Shown here: positions 10,331 to 21,400 of the stretch, one piece after another | Layout: each line of letters opens with the position of its first letter | How positions within the stretch are numbered: position 1 is the stretch's first letter | Source of the DNA: Tranzscheliella williamsii | Taxonomy: Eukaryota > Basidiomycota > Ustilaginomycetes > Ustilaginales > Ustilaginaceae | Assembly (NCBI GenBank): GCA_023212725.1 | Contig: JALBYF010000023.1 | Location: 124,001-188,000 of the forward strand | Direction: 5' to 3' | DNA length: 64,000 bases | Position numbers and translations under genes: made by a program | Notes under the pieces: generated by a model | The model's input: the letters and a program-made list of their open reading frames with translations, nothing else | What the model was told of the DNA's origin: nothing | Databases searched by the model: none

Positions 10331-11157
10331 ATGTACGCTCGAACTGCAAAGTTGCTTGCGCGGTCCTCGATGCGGGTGCGCTTCGCCTCTTCGCAGGCGC
10401 AGGCGCAGGCGCAGGCGGTGATCAACGAGGCTGGGGGTGCAGCGCGCGGGGCGTCCTACGAGACGGCCGGTGCGGCCAAGTCGGCGGCTGCGCAGGGCCG
10501 CGGTTTGGCGAGGGAGGGCGTCGCCGAGGCGAAAGGCGCCGCTGTGGACGCAGAGCAGAGCATCAAGGGCACCGCCCAGCAGGCCCGCTCCGCCGCCCCC
10601 TCGCCGCCGTCAGCACCGCTCGTCGTCGGAAAGCCCACCGTCCGCAGACCCGTCGGCAGCGTCCGTGGCGGTATCGCCGGCTTCCTCTTCGGCTTCGGCC
10701 TCGCCTCCGCCTACGGCTACTACTACCTCCTCAAGGAGTACAACGCCGCCAGCAACCTCATGCTCGCCTCCGTCGCCGAGCTCCAGGGCAGCACCGAAAA
10801 GGTAAGTTCCACCCCACGCGCCCCAGCACCGCTGGTAGACCCATGCTGATCAGATCGCACCGCATTCCCACCCTGACGACCCGCAGATCACCGGCCACCT
10901 CCAACGGCTTAACAAGCTCGAGGCCGACCTGAAGTCCTTCTCTTCCAGCTCCGCCTCCAAGTCCGACTACGAGAAGAACCGCGTCGAGATGAAGAAGATC
11001 GTCGATGGCCTCCACGACGAAGTCCTCGACATCAAGAAAAGGGTGATCGGTGCGTCCCGTTCCTCCCTCACTGTACCTTTTCCTGCGGCCGTGTACTGAC
11101 CTTCCCTACGTCTGACTGCCCACAGACCTGCCGCGGCCCACCAAGTACATGGAGTAG
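10331..11157 (+). CDS. Small mitochondrial membrane protein of unknown function
   Basis: Three exons, 10331-10801, 10887-11049 and 11126-11157, encode 221 residues. Donors are GTAAGT and GTGCGT, acceptors GCAG and ACAG, with CTGAC branch sites. The N-terminus MYARTAKLLARSSMRVRFAS is a basic amphipathic presequence typical of mitochondrial import. It is followed by a QAQAQAQA run from a GCGCAG DNA repeat, an Ala/Gly-rich part, one hydrophobic segment near residues 114-134 (GFLFGFGLASAYGYYYLL) and a C-terminal coiled-coil-like stretch. I recall similar fungal proteins with the Gly-rich membrane segment followed by YYYL..EY and a coiled coil, but they have no established function that I can name. 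An upstream in-frame ATG at 10262 would mask the presequence, so 10331 is preferred. Confidence 0.75.
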
Positions 11158-11345
11158 GCAGGGCTGTTTCGACCCGCCAACCACACGGGGCGACTACGTT
11201 CGCCCGTCTGAGCCCGGCCACGCAGCCTGTGGAGGCAGAAATGAGTTGCGTAACAATGGAAGCTCGAAGCGATAGACACTATCGGATTGGGCGTGTCTGA
11301 CTCTGTCTGTGGATGCAAGCGCGGAGTAGGGGCGAATGTGAGAGC

Positions 11346-13150
11346 TTAGAAGGCAACCACGCCGACGATGGAGCCGTCCTTGGCGACCTCTAGCACCAGG
11401 CCGTCTCGGCCAACGAGGCGTGTGCTCAGATCGAGCTGGATGTCGCTCCGGCTCGGGCCGTCGGTGTCGGCGGTGGGGTCACTGCTCAGCGCGGAGCGAA
11501 ACTCGGCGCATGTGCCGCGGTCGAGCTCCATGCTGCGCGCGCTGTCCGCCTGGCGAACTTGGACTCGGCTGAAGTCGTCCTGAAATGTGAACGCCGCCTT
11601 GACCTCCTCCGGCTTGCACGCTGCGCCCTTACCGTCCGCACCCCCCACCGCCGGCATCACGCGCCACGGACATCGGTTGTACCGCTGGAACAGCGCGTCA
11701 CCGGCCACGTTCGTGTGGCAGATCACCTTCTCCAGCCGCGGCTGCCCCAGCGTCATCGCAGAGTAGACCTCGGCAGCCGACAACATGCCCGGCGTCTCCC
11801 GCGAAAACAGAAGGTCAATGCCTAAATCAAAGTAGTTGTAAAAAAAGGCTGAATCTGCCAACCGAAAGGAGGCGTCGTATGTCAGACAGCTGTGGGTGGA
11901 GCCAAAAGCGTAACTGTGCCGGACTTACCGCCCAGTTGGGAGCTGTTTTCGCGGGACTCCAGGTTAGCCGGCTCGTTGTCGGCTCCAGTTTGCTCAGAGC
12001 TGCCCTCCGCGGTGCTTCTGAGCGCGCCATGGTTGCCGGTCCCGTGGATACGCATTCTGTCGTCCTCCTTGTAGAAGACACGCTGCGGATGGCCCAGATC
12101 GCACAGCGCGTCTTGCGGAGTCGTGCTGCCGAGTACAAGGTCAACGGTCGGCAGCATGGTGTGGCTTGGGGAGGGGACCGTGTTGCCACCGGGCAGAGGT
12201 GACGACGCTCTGGATGGCGCAGCTTTGGCGAACTGCAAGGAGACGCCCCAGCCGGGCCGGATAGCCGCGTCTAGCAGTGCCGGTGTCCTGACGTTGATGG
12301 CTTCCGTATCAAGCGCTGCGCGATCTCGCTCGGTGCTGTAAGGAAACGGAGGGGAGGCGAGGATAGGCGATAGTGCGCCTTTGTTCTGTCTGCTCGAGGG
12401 CCGCACAGAATCGGACGCAGTTGCGCCCGAAGACGGTGCTACGAGCGTGTCCTGAGGACTGTTGGGGTCGATCCCTGAAAACACGTGAATCGAGGATACA
12501 GGCTGGTACTTGTCGAGCTCGGCGTCGTCAGGCAGTTCGGCCTTGCGCGCGAACGAGAAAGCAAGGCCAGGGTAGCCGAGGAGGAATTCGCTCCGCCTAG
12601 CGTCTTGCGTCCGTTTGCTCCCCGACGCTACGAGGCTGCTCAACGCGACGAAGCGCTGCTCGGTCCATCCCGGATAGGTCGGGCCAAGGATCTGATGCAG
12701 AGACGACCGGTTGAGCGTAATGGGGGAAGACCGGGTGGTGCCGCTGGAGTAGATCAGCTTGCCCATGTACACTATGTTGATTGGCCGATAGCTTGGCTCA
12801 TCCGCCTGCGGGAGAGACTCTGCAGAAGTGTTCTCGAGGTTCTCGAGGGTGATCATCGCCAAACGCTGCGTCGTCCCATGAAAAACGAGGTTGAGGTTCG
12901 GCTGCACGGCGATGAGAATCGGGGAGAGGCGGGGAGCGGCATCATCATAGGCAATGTGGATCTGCGGGAAAAGAGATTGCTGGGACCGGAGATAGTCGAT
13001 CGTCTGCCATAGTGAATGGCCCAGCTTGAAGGGGCCGAGACCGAGAGAGGGTCGCAGCACCAAGTCCAACGTGGGTGCGCTTGATGAGGTGGATCGACGA
13101 TGCGAGCCGTGTCGGCGCGCAGCTGGAGGCGGCGCAACAGGGCTGGACAT
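11346..13150 (-). CDS. PHAF1 / UPF0183 family protein
   Basis: Two exons, 13150-11929 and 11854-11346, joined across a 74-base intron (GTAAGT..GGCAG, branch CTGAC), encode 576 residues. After a Ser/Arg-rich N-terminus, residues about 27-110 match the start of the UPF0183 family (GLGPFKLGHSLWQTIDYL, then an LNLVFHG strand). The second exon opens with DSAFFYNYFDLGIDLLFS and ends with HTNVAGDALFQRYNRCPW, both family hallmarks. The human member, PHAF1 (C16orf70), associates with BCAS3 on forming autophagosomes. A Ser/Pro-rich disordered insertion in the middle makes this copy longer than animal forms (about 420). The role in fungi is not known to me. The gene diverges from APC11 with a 450-base shared upstream region. 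Confidence 0.85.
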
Positions 13151-13600
13151 GATCCAAGCGCGTAGATACAGAGGGTAGCGCGAGCTTCACCGGGACGCGC
13201 TGCAAACGAACTGAAGGCAAGCCGGTGCTGGTGTACGACCGTAGCTGTAGCCTTGTCCCTGTTGGTATTGTGCGGGTGCTGAAACAAGGGGACGGGTTGC
13301 GCTCGAGGACCTGCAAGCAGCGCGCTTCAGGGCTGATAAAGCGTATAGCCAAGGCGTCAAGCTGGATTCAGGGTCCAATCAATGCAACTGCCACACTTAT
13401 CACTGCTCTTGCTTGAGTTGGTCAGTGTCCAAAGGCTGGTTACGCGTCTCGTGCTTGGCTTGCAGTAGGTCTCTGAATAAACATTTTCCAACCAACACCT
13501 TGACCGTCCGCCATCATCCATTGTCCGCCATCTTACGACAAAAACTCGCAGTGGAGGTGCGGTAAGCAAGGCGGTGAAGGAGCTACGCTAGGATGTCGCC
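13151..13600. other. Divergent promoter region
   Basis: A 450-base shared upstream segment for the PHAF1-type gene (minus) and APC11 (plus). Nothing beyond short random frames was seen. Confidence 0.4.
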
Positions 13601-14161
13601 ATGAAGGTCAAGATCAAGTCATGGAATGCCGTGGCATATTGGCGTAAGTTGTTACCCTGTCTCTAGCTTGCTCTGCGCCTCTGGTCTGACGCTATACAAG
13701 CTTGGTCCTTAAATCGCTGCTCAGTGTGGGATGTGAAGGATCCGGATGATATTTGTGGCATCTGCCAAAGCAACTTTGATGGCTGCTGCGCTAGCTGCAA
13801 GGAGCCAGGTGACAGCTGTCCGCTCTGTACGTCGTCCTGTATGCTCTCTAGGCGCTGAGGCGGCAGCTGACTAGCGCACGCTCTCCACTCATCTCCTGTC
13901 CCCAGTGTTTGGCAAGTGCAGCCACGAGTTCCACCTGCACTGCATCATGAAGTGGCTGCAGGACAATGAAGGCTGTCCGTCGTGTCGTCGCCCCTGGGGT
14001 GAGTGCCCATACACAGCTGGCATTTTTCTTACACCTGACTCGGGAACTAATCCTTATCTTCGCTTGACTGCGTCTGCACAACGCTCGTAGAGGAAGTGGA
14101 AGGGACCACCGTTGGAGCCGCTCCGGCGACTACGGAGGCCACCCCCCCAACGGCACGCTAA
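13601..14161 (+). CDS. APC11: Anaphase-promoting complex RING subunit Apc11
   Basis: Four exons, 13601-13643, 13725-13826, 13906-13998 and 14091-14161, give a 102-residue protein. Every donor (GTAAGT, GTACGT, GTGAGT) and acceptor (CAG, CAG, TAG) is canonical and the frame closes exactly. The start [14 protein letters not shown] and the RING-H2 pattern [24 protein letters not shown] and GCPSCRRPW are diagnostic of Apc11, the E3 subunit that with the cullin-like Apc2 recruits E2 enzymes and ubiquitinates securin and cyclins. The family normally ends soon after the final CPxCR..W. Here a polar tail of about 20 residues rich in Thr, Ala and Pro follows, encoded by the last exon. This is the most intron-dense gene for its size apart from the acidic-protein gene at 58.9 kb. 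Confidence 0.93.
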
Positions 14162-15299
14162 GAAGACAGCGATTGTCTGGGGCAGTGTCTACAGCTTGTA
14201 CTTTCAAGAAGCCAAAGACGAACCGCATACGAGACAGGTAGCCTCCATTCACGGCCACATAGAAAATGCATAACGCTTCCATTGTGGCACTGGAGATGCA
14301 AAGACACTCTGCCGCTTTGCAAGTACAGTCACAGTAACCATGGCTTGTGACACCATCGTGAATTGTGAATGGGCGGTAGTGGGCTGTTAGACCATTCGAG
14401 CTGTTGATGGAAACAATGTTAAGCCTATCGTTGGCTAAGCAACTTGCTTGTGGACTAGGTTTGCAGCTTGCAAGAAAGGGTCCAAGGCGGCGTCTGGTTT
14501 TCAGCCTTAGTGGATGATTTTGGTTTGCAGCGGTGTTGAGTCATCCAACAAGGGTAGAATCAGATCTGGTGAATTCAGAATGACGTCGTTGACAGGACCA
14601 CGGTTGCTGTGGAGGCATGGTCCGTGAACATTTCGCGCTGCAGAGATCCCCCAGCGGAGTATCCGACGACCGCCATAATGACGCTGCAATGACCATCGGA
14701 AGTGCTGCATGGCTTGTCATAAGGCAAGTAATCCACCTATGCGCGGTTCGAGGCCTGAGGTGCTGTGTGACCTCTAACGTACGAAGGCAATATCGACTGT
14801 GATTATCACGTCCGTCGCTCGGGTGCGCCGGATGGCTGCTTTGCCAAAGCAATCACAATCACTCGACCCAGCTGGCGTCATCGGGTTTTCCTCACAAGCG
14901 CGCAAGCGCTGACTACAGACGGGACCCCAGCTAGTCAACCCATTCGCGACTGGGATTTACAAGCTGATAGCCGAAATGCGCAGCACTGGTAGGCAGTCGT
15001 CGCTGAGCCATCTTGCCAGCCTGCACGATGTCGACGCGCCAACCCGATCGGAGAGCCTGTGACGCACTGCCCCCCGTCCTTCTTCTTCAAACTCCTCGGC
15101 CATCCATCCAGCAGCTATGTCATGCCTTCAGCCAAGCTCGAGCCACGTAGCAGCTGATCTGCTGCGTCGCCACCTATTATTAGTATCCTTCCATTCTCCA
15201 TCTTTCTCACGACGCTTGCCCTTCCACCACCAGCTCCTCCCACATTAAGTATCCTTCCTTTCGTACACACCTTTACATATCTCCATTATTCTCGCCAAC
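14162..15299. other. Intergenic, no recognised gene
   Basis: A 1.1-kb spacer in front of the Ish1-like gene. The last 120 bases before the ATG at 15300 are pyrimidine-rich, as in strong fungal promoters and leaders. Short frames on both strands do not resemble proteins. Confidence 0.4.
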
Positions 15300-16944
15300 A
15301 TGGTCAAAGCTAGCTTCATCTCTGCCGGACTGCTGGCTCTGTGCATTGCACTCGCCACTGCTCCAGAGCCCGCCGCTGCCGATTGGCTCCAGGATTTTAC
15401 CAAGGGGGGCAAGAACGCTTTTGACTCCGCTTTCCACACATGGTCCGAGTAAGTTTCTTTCCGCGAGCATCCTGTAGCTGCAAGCAAGGGGAAAAAAGGA
15501 TGGTGTGCTAACCCTGCTTTTGACTGTCTGCCTTTTTCTTGGTCGTAGGTCTGACCTGCGAACCTACCTTCTGGACCGGGGTATCATTGCCCCTTACACA
15601 ACCGGCGAGCAATTGCGAGTGGTAGCCAAGCAAGACTATGAGAAGCTTCTGTCGTCGGCTTCTTCTGGCTCCGGTGCAGCCAAGACCGCTGCCTCGTCGC
15701 AGCTCAGTTCTGCTTCGAGCGCAGCCGCCTCAGTATCCTCTGTGGTAAGCTCATACGGTGCTCAAGCTAGCAACTCAGCCTCGAGCCTGGCGCTCACGGA
15801 CCTTTACTACCCTGTCTCCAAATCCGCCTCTTCGGTCGGGTCACAGGCGTCTGTTTACGCCAAGTCGGCGTCGGCTTCTGCCACCAGCCTTACCAAGGAC
15901 GGCCATGCTTCTGCTTCGAGCCTGAGCAAGAACGCTCCCAACGCCTCGAGCGTCTCCAAGTCGGCTAAGAGCGCTGCCTCCCAGGCGAGCAAGTCTGGTA
16001 ACTCGGTCTACGATGCTGCCTCCAAGAGCGGCAGCTCGGCTTATGCCCAGGCCTCGCAGAACGTTGCCGACACACTGAACGACAGCACTGACTATGTGTA
16101 CTCTACATGGAACGACAATGACCTGCGAACCTACCTCGAAAGCAAGGGCATTATCAAGACCAAGACACAAGCCACTCGGGACGAGTTGCTCCAGAAGATG
16201 CGAGGTGCCTACACCTCGACGGTCAATGCTCCTTACGAGGCTTACTCTGACAGCTACCTGCACAACTGGCTCGTCGACCATGGCATCATCAAGTCGCCCG
16301 CTCAGAAGACTCGAGACGAGTATGTTGGTCTGGCCAAGGACTACTACACGACGGGCACCGAAAACGTCTATGACAGCTGGTCGGACTCGGATCTGCGAAA
16401 GTGGCTGATCAAGAACAACTACATCAAGTCGGACTACCAGGCCAAGCGGGATGATTACCTGGACCTCGTCAGGAAGAACTACAACTCTGCCGAGAGCGAG
16501 CTATGGTCCAGTTGGACCGACAGCGACCTGCGCAACTGGCTGATCCAGAACAACTATCTCACCTCGGATGCCAAGGCCAAGCGCGACGAGATGATCAAGC
16601 TGGCGCAGAAGCACGGCAACGATCTCACCAACTCGGCCAAGGAGTACATTTCCTGGTCCGACGCCCGCATCCGGGCCTACCTGCGATCTAGCGGTATGCC
16701 CGTCGAGCAGATCCCCAAGAAGCGTGACCAGCTGCTCCGCGAGATGCGCGCCCGTTACACGGGCCACAGGAGCATCTTCAGCTACATCAAGGACGGCGTC
16801 CGACAGGCCTACTTTGGCGTCCAGGACATTCTTGGCAAGGGCGAGCAGAGCGCCGGTGTTGCCAGCATCAGCGCCTCGTCCGCCGCCAGCGCCGCCTCGG
16901 CCTCGGCCGCCAGCGCCACTGCACGCGCCCGCGACGAGTTCTAA
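15300..16944 (+). CDS. Secretory Ish1/Msc1-type repeat protein
   Basis: Two exons, 15300-15448 and 15549-16944, with a 100-base intron (GTAAGT..CGTAG), encode 514 residues. The N-terminus MVKASFISAGLLALCIALAT is a clear signal peptide. Six copies of the short helical unit found in Ish1/Msc1 proteins (pattern W(S/T)D.DLR.WL...I) begin near residues 48, 237, 282, 327, 372 and 419. The first is separated from the others by about 150 residues of Ser/Ala-rich low-complexity sequence, and repeats two to five are spaced exactly 45 residues apart. Fission-yeast Ish1 is stress-induced and located at the nuclear envelope, and budding-yeast Msc1 is a related secretory-pathway protein. The molecular role is unclear. 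No retention motif or second membrane segment was seen, and the protein ends RARDEF, so the lumen or the cell exterior are both possible. Confidence 0.85.
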
Positions 16945-17429
16945 TCTCGTCGTTCCCCTGCCCGGCTGCCTCACCCTCTCCCTTCAGCTTCCCCTGTTAT
17001 TAAACGGTCGACCCGCCGATCCCGTACGTGTCGGCGGGCGCCTCCGTCCATTGACCAGCTCCTTGGCCTGCTATGTATCTTCCTCGATGAACCTCGGCGT
17101 CAACGATACCAAGAAATGAAATGACATGTTACATCGCTTGTGCGTCCCGTCGCTACCTGTTGGACTCTGTCTCCAGAGGCGTTGCCTGCCGCTACGACGA
17201 CGAGCCACACAGGTCATTGTGATTAACGCACGGCGACACCGGGATGATTTACCGTTTGTGTTGTCAGATTATCCGCCAGTGGGGTGAGTGTAAGTGTGAA
17301 TTGAAGTGGAGGATGGGGTTGCGTTGTAGCCACCATCACACGACGATCAGGACACTTGCACGACTTGTGCGCAGCGACCTGGAACTGTCTGCTTGGGGCA
17401 CGCCTTGCGGAGGAGACGCACGTCTGACT
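16945..17429. other. Intergenic / possible N-terminal extension of the PIG-F gene
   Basis: Contains the 3' region of the Ish1-like gene. From 17244 it is an open frame continuous with the PIG-F gene, but that stretch shows no conserved sequence and is treated as leader. Confidence 0.4.
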
Positions 17430-18308
17430 ATGGTGCCGAGGCCGCGGCGGAGTGCAGGCCTGCGCGGTGCGGTGCAGGGTTCGGCGGTGCGGGGTTCGGG
17501 GGTGAAGGGGGAGGAGCGTGGTGGGCGGAGGTGGGTGCATGCCAAGGGGACGGTGGTGGTGCTGTTGGTGCTGCAGGCGGTGTGTTTGGTGGTGGGGTTT
17601 GTGCTGTTGACGGAGCCGTGTCTGAACGCGGCGCCGCGGGCGCGGCTCTGGGCGAAGCGGCACTATCTGGCGGTGGTGCGGGGGGTGGTGCGCGACGAGC
17701 GGCGCGCGCGCTTTGCAAGGGCGGCGGCCAAGAGTCTCTTTGGCACCGGCGTCGTGCAGGCCTGGTTCGTCGCACGCCTGAATGCCTACGTCCAGCGCGC
17801 CGCGCTCGAGCACACCCGCTCCCCCACCGCCCCACCACCACCCCCCCAACCCCCCTTCGTCCGCCAGCTCGAATCGATCAGCGCAACCTTCCTCGCCCTC
17901 CCCCTGGCAGCCGCCGCTATCTACATCGCCATCCTCACCCTCGGCGCACCAGCCCTCCTCCTCCGCTACGAAACATCCCTCCTCGCCGCGCATCTCGCCC
18001 TCCTCATCGCCCTTCCCCTAGCCCACATCCTCGGCCTCCCCCCCGCCGCCGACCAAGCACAACCCACCCCCCTCCACCCCGCCCGCGCCTGGACAAGCCT
18101 CCTCCGCCTCAACCCGACCCCGTCCTACCTCCTCCCGCTCTTTTACCCTCCGCTTGGCGCGCTCGCGGGCACCCTCATCGGCGCCGCCACCCTCGCCCTC
18201 GACTGGGACTCCGCCTGGCAGACCTATCCCTTCCCCCTTTTCGTCGGCAGCCTCGCCGGCCTCGCCGTCGCCAATCTCGCCACCGCCGCCAGCATCCTCT
18301 TCTACTAG
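17430..18308 (+). CDS. GPI11: GPI-anchor synthesis protein PIG-F/Gpi11
   Basis: Intronless, 292 residues from the ATG at 17430 (MVPRPRRS). The same frame is open to an earlier ATG at 17244, which would add 62 unconserved residues and make the protein longer than usual for the family. Several hydrophobic segments are visible, including one at about residues 40-60 and a C-terminal pair. The ending ALDWDSAWQTYPFPLFVG followed by SLAGLAVANLATA is the hallmark of PIG-F. With Gpi7/Gpi13 partners it helps add ethanolamine phosphate to the GPI precursor in the ER membrane. The N-terminal third has a Lys/Arg-rich cytosolic stretch. The sequence is compositionally odd: G-rich third positions before about 17750 and almost pure C after it. 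The gene converges on the antiporter gene with a 178-base gap. Confidence 0.8.
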   Translation: MVPRPRRSAGLRGAVQGSAVRGSGVKGEERGGRRWVHAKGTVVVLLVLQAVCLVVGFVLLTEPCLNAAPRARLWAKRHYLAVVRGVVRDERRARFARAAAKSLFGTGVVQAWFVARLNAYVQRAALEHTRSPTAPPPPPQPPFVRQLESISATFLALPLAAAAIYIAILTLGAPALLLRYETSLLAAHLALLIALPLAHILGLPPAADQAQPTPLHPARAWTSLLRLNPTPSYLLPLFYPPLGALAGTLIGAATLALDWDSAWQTYPFPLFVGSLAGLAVANLATAASILFY

Positions 18309-18486
18309 GCACACCTCCTTCATAGCCACGGTACCCGCGCCGGACATGCGTGCGCACTGCCAGGACCGCACGTTGAATTTTTGGAGCCAGCATTTCCCTT
18401 CGCTTTCCAGTGAATGTATACAGATCCGTCTAGTGGCCAGTGTGTGCGCGCCTATGTTGATAGTTTGCGTGGGGTGCAGCAAGCAA

Positions 18487-21400
18487 TTACTGCGGACGCT
18501 GGCCAGGAGATACGGGCGGGCCATCCTGGTCTGGCAGGTTGAGCAGCACGCGCGGCAGCGTCCGCGGTGTGTCGCCACCGGACTTGGACCCCGCCGGCGA
18601 AGAGCGATGCGATGACGAGGCGGCCCGGAGAGCCGACGGTGGCAGTGAGAGGCTCTCCAGCTCGTCAGTTGGCTCGCGCTGTAGTGTTCTCGAGGTTTGC
18701 GGCGACCGGCGCGGTGACGGCGCACCTGCGTCGCTCTCGTCGTCCTTCTTGGGAAAAAGATGCGGGTGCGAAGTTGGGCCTGGGTTGCCCATCCCTTCGC
18801 CCTTGGGGGCGGTGAAGTTAGAAAAGAAGGCACCGATCCGGCTCATCCCATCGCGGAGGCCCAGTCCACCGTGTTGTTCACTTTCTTCATCATCGTCATC
18901 GTCTAGATACTCTTCGTCTGGCTGGTAGGTGCGGAAGTCGCGCTTCAGCTCCTTACCGCTACCGGTGCCCGATGTCGGCGGCTCGGTGCGTGCACGTCGC
19001 GAGAAATTTTGCGAAGCACTCGGCTCTTCTGGCTCAAGGCGGTCGTGCGAGTTGTGGGCAATGTCCAGCCAGTGGATCGATGAATTGCGGTGAGCCTCTT
19101 TCGATTCATCTTTGTCCGTGTTGGCACCGGTGTATCCAGATCGGGACCCGGAACCATATCCCTTGAGGATTGGGCTGCTGCTACCCATAGGAGATGGTCG
19201 ATAGTTGGAGGCCAGCCCAGCTCCTGCAGAGGAAGAGCGTGGGAAGAACTTGTCTTTGTTCTTCTCCTTCCCTGAACTGTCGCTGTTTTTGAAGGGCAGA
19301 CCTCGGAAGCTGCCAGAAGGACTGTTTCGCAGTGAGAACCGGTTGCGCGGGCGAACGGGGGATGATGGTTCCGAAATGAGCACCTTGGGGGCTGCGGATG
19401 GATCAGGCGATGCTGACGAGACTGTTTCATCCTTGGCAGCGCCATTATGGACCCCAATATCGTCGTCTTCGTCGACTCGCACCTCTTCTGTGATACCAGT
19501 TGCAGATGAACCTTTGCGGCCAGAGAGACCGATCTGCCCGCTAAGCACCTTCGTACGTAGGTTTTCACGTTTCGAGCCGAGCGAACCGACACCACCTCGG
19601 CCTGTTGAACGGGTTTGGACTCCTGGAGGCGGCGGTCTACGCGACGATGTGGTCGCATTCTCTGTAGTATCGCGACTGTCACCCTTCCCGGCTTGTGCGC
19701 TTGTGCTGCCGGCCGGTACCGAGACGTCCTGTGGCCCGATCTCCGGCCCACCTCGGCGAGAAGGATCCAAAACGCTCACGACAGCAGGAACATTATCGAT
19801 GTTTGTGTCACGCGGCGGGTCGAATCTGCCACCAGAGTCTGGGGACTCCTCTTTCCTGGACGACCGCAAAGGCAGATCTCCATCCGGTTCCCGGCGGTCG
19901 TGCGCCCAAGACATAGCGCCATACATAAGGCCAACGCGTGCATCACGGTCCTCGCGGCTTTCGTCCTGAGGTGCTTCTGCCTTGACGTAGTGCTTTTTGT
20001 TCCTGGCACGCCACCACTTGGGCACTTTTTGCTGGATCAGCTTATGCGCCGCATTGGCTGCGCTCCAGGTCACCTCGTTTCCATCACCAAGGAAACATTG
20101 AAGATCGTCATGGTTGGCTTTGACCCATTCAAGAGCCGGAGTGTCCGACTTCTCCAGATTTGCGTACTCCTCTTCGGTCAATGGGATGACCTCTACTTCA
20201 GTATCATCCGAGTACGACTTTTGGTACTCGAGGACAAGATTGTGCCCCTCCACCCAGTCTCGGACTTTGGGCCACTTGTTCTCTTCTCTATCGTCGCCAT
20301 CGCCGCCAGAGCGGGATACAGCGGCTTGACCTTCTTTGTCCTCCCTGCAAGCTTCGTCCTCGTCATCGGCCTTCACCCTACCGAAGATGATGTCGCGATC
20401 CATAGGAGCTTCGCCAATGTCTTGGCCCTCCGTCTCTTGGTCATAACTTGGTTTCTTCTCTGAATCAGCACGTTTAGCTTGATTGGCAGCGCTCATCCTG
20501 GCATCTTTCCTCGCCTTCAGCTTGTCCTTATACCTTCGCATCTCGGCGCAATCATCCCCCAGATAGTCGGCCGCAGGATTGGTATCTTCGTCGTCACCTT
20601 CCCAATCCTCGATTCCATCCATATCTGGGCTTCGTTTGCGCGCATGAGAACCATTTTGAGGCTGCTCATGATCGAAGCCGGCCTTCTCATAGAACTCTTC
20701 ACCGGCGCCTTCTGCCTTTTCGAGGTCGCGTTCCGTCCTGCTGTTGAGTAGGCCGATGAAAGGGCTAGTTCGATCCTGACTGTCGCTAGAGGATTCGCCA
20801 GCCGCTGTCCCAGAATCTTCGTTGCTGCTATCACGTCTCAGCTCGTCCTCGCGATAGCCACCAATGGCGCCGCGACCGATCATGGCCAATTGCTGTGCCG
20901 ACATCTTTTCAGCACTGATTTCGTCGTGGTTTACAACGATCTCGTCACCTGTCTTGACGCGACGCACGCGGCTCATCCAAGAGGGCTCGTCGTCTCGCAT
21001 CGAAGGATTGCGACTCCAAGTACGAGTGAGTGTGTGGGCACGTCTTCGAGCATTCTTGCCGAAAGCAAAAAAGGGCACGGTAAAGCCATGGATGAGGATG
21101 GAGCAGAGCACGAAGAAATAGACGATGGGCTGAATGGTAAGGGCCAGCACATCGTTGGTGGTTTGCGGCGGCTCGTGCACTTCCTCAGGCATCAAGGTTC
21201 GACCAAGCGTAGCAATGAAAATGGCGCCGACTCCCATAGGACCAAAGTGGCCAGAGAAGACAGCTTCGCGGAAGGTCTTGATATCAGGAATGAACTTCCA
21301 AAGAGCGAGGATGATGGGCAGACGTTTGGTGAGAAGGACGCAAATTGCGAGCACAATGAGCCGCCAGACTGAAAGGCCGATGGTGGCGTCAGCAAAGTCA

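Noticed and set aside
17393..18325. Other-phase frame of 310 codons across PIG-F
   Set aside because: Ala/Gly/Arg/Pro-rich nonsense caused by the G-then-C composition; PIG-F motifs are in the other frame.
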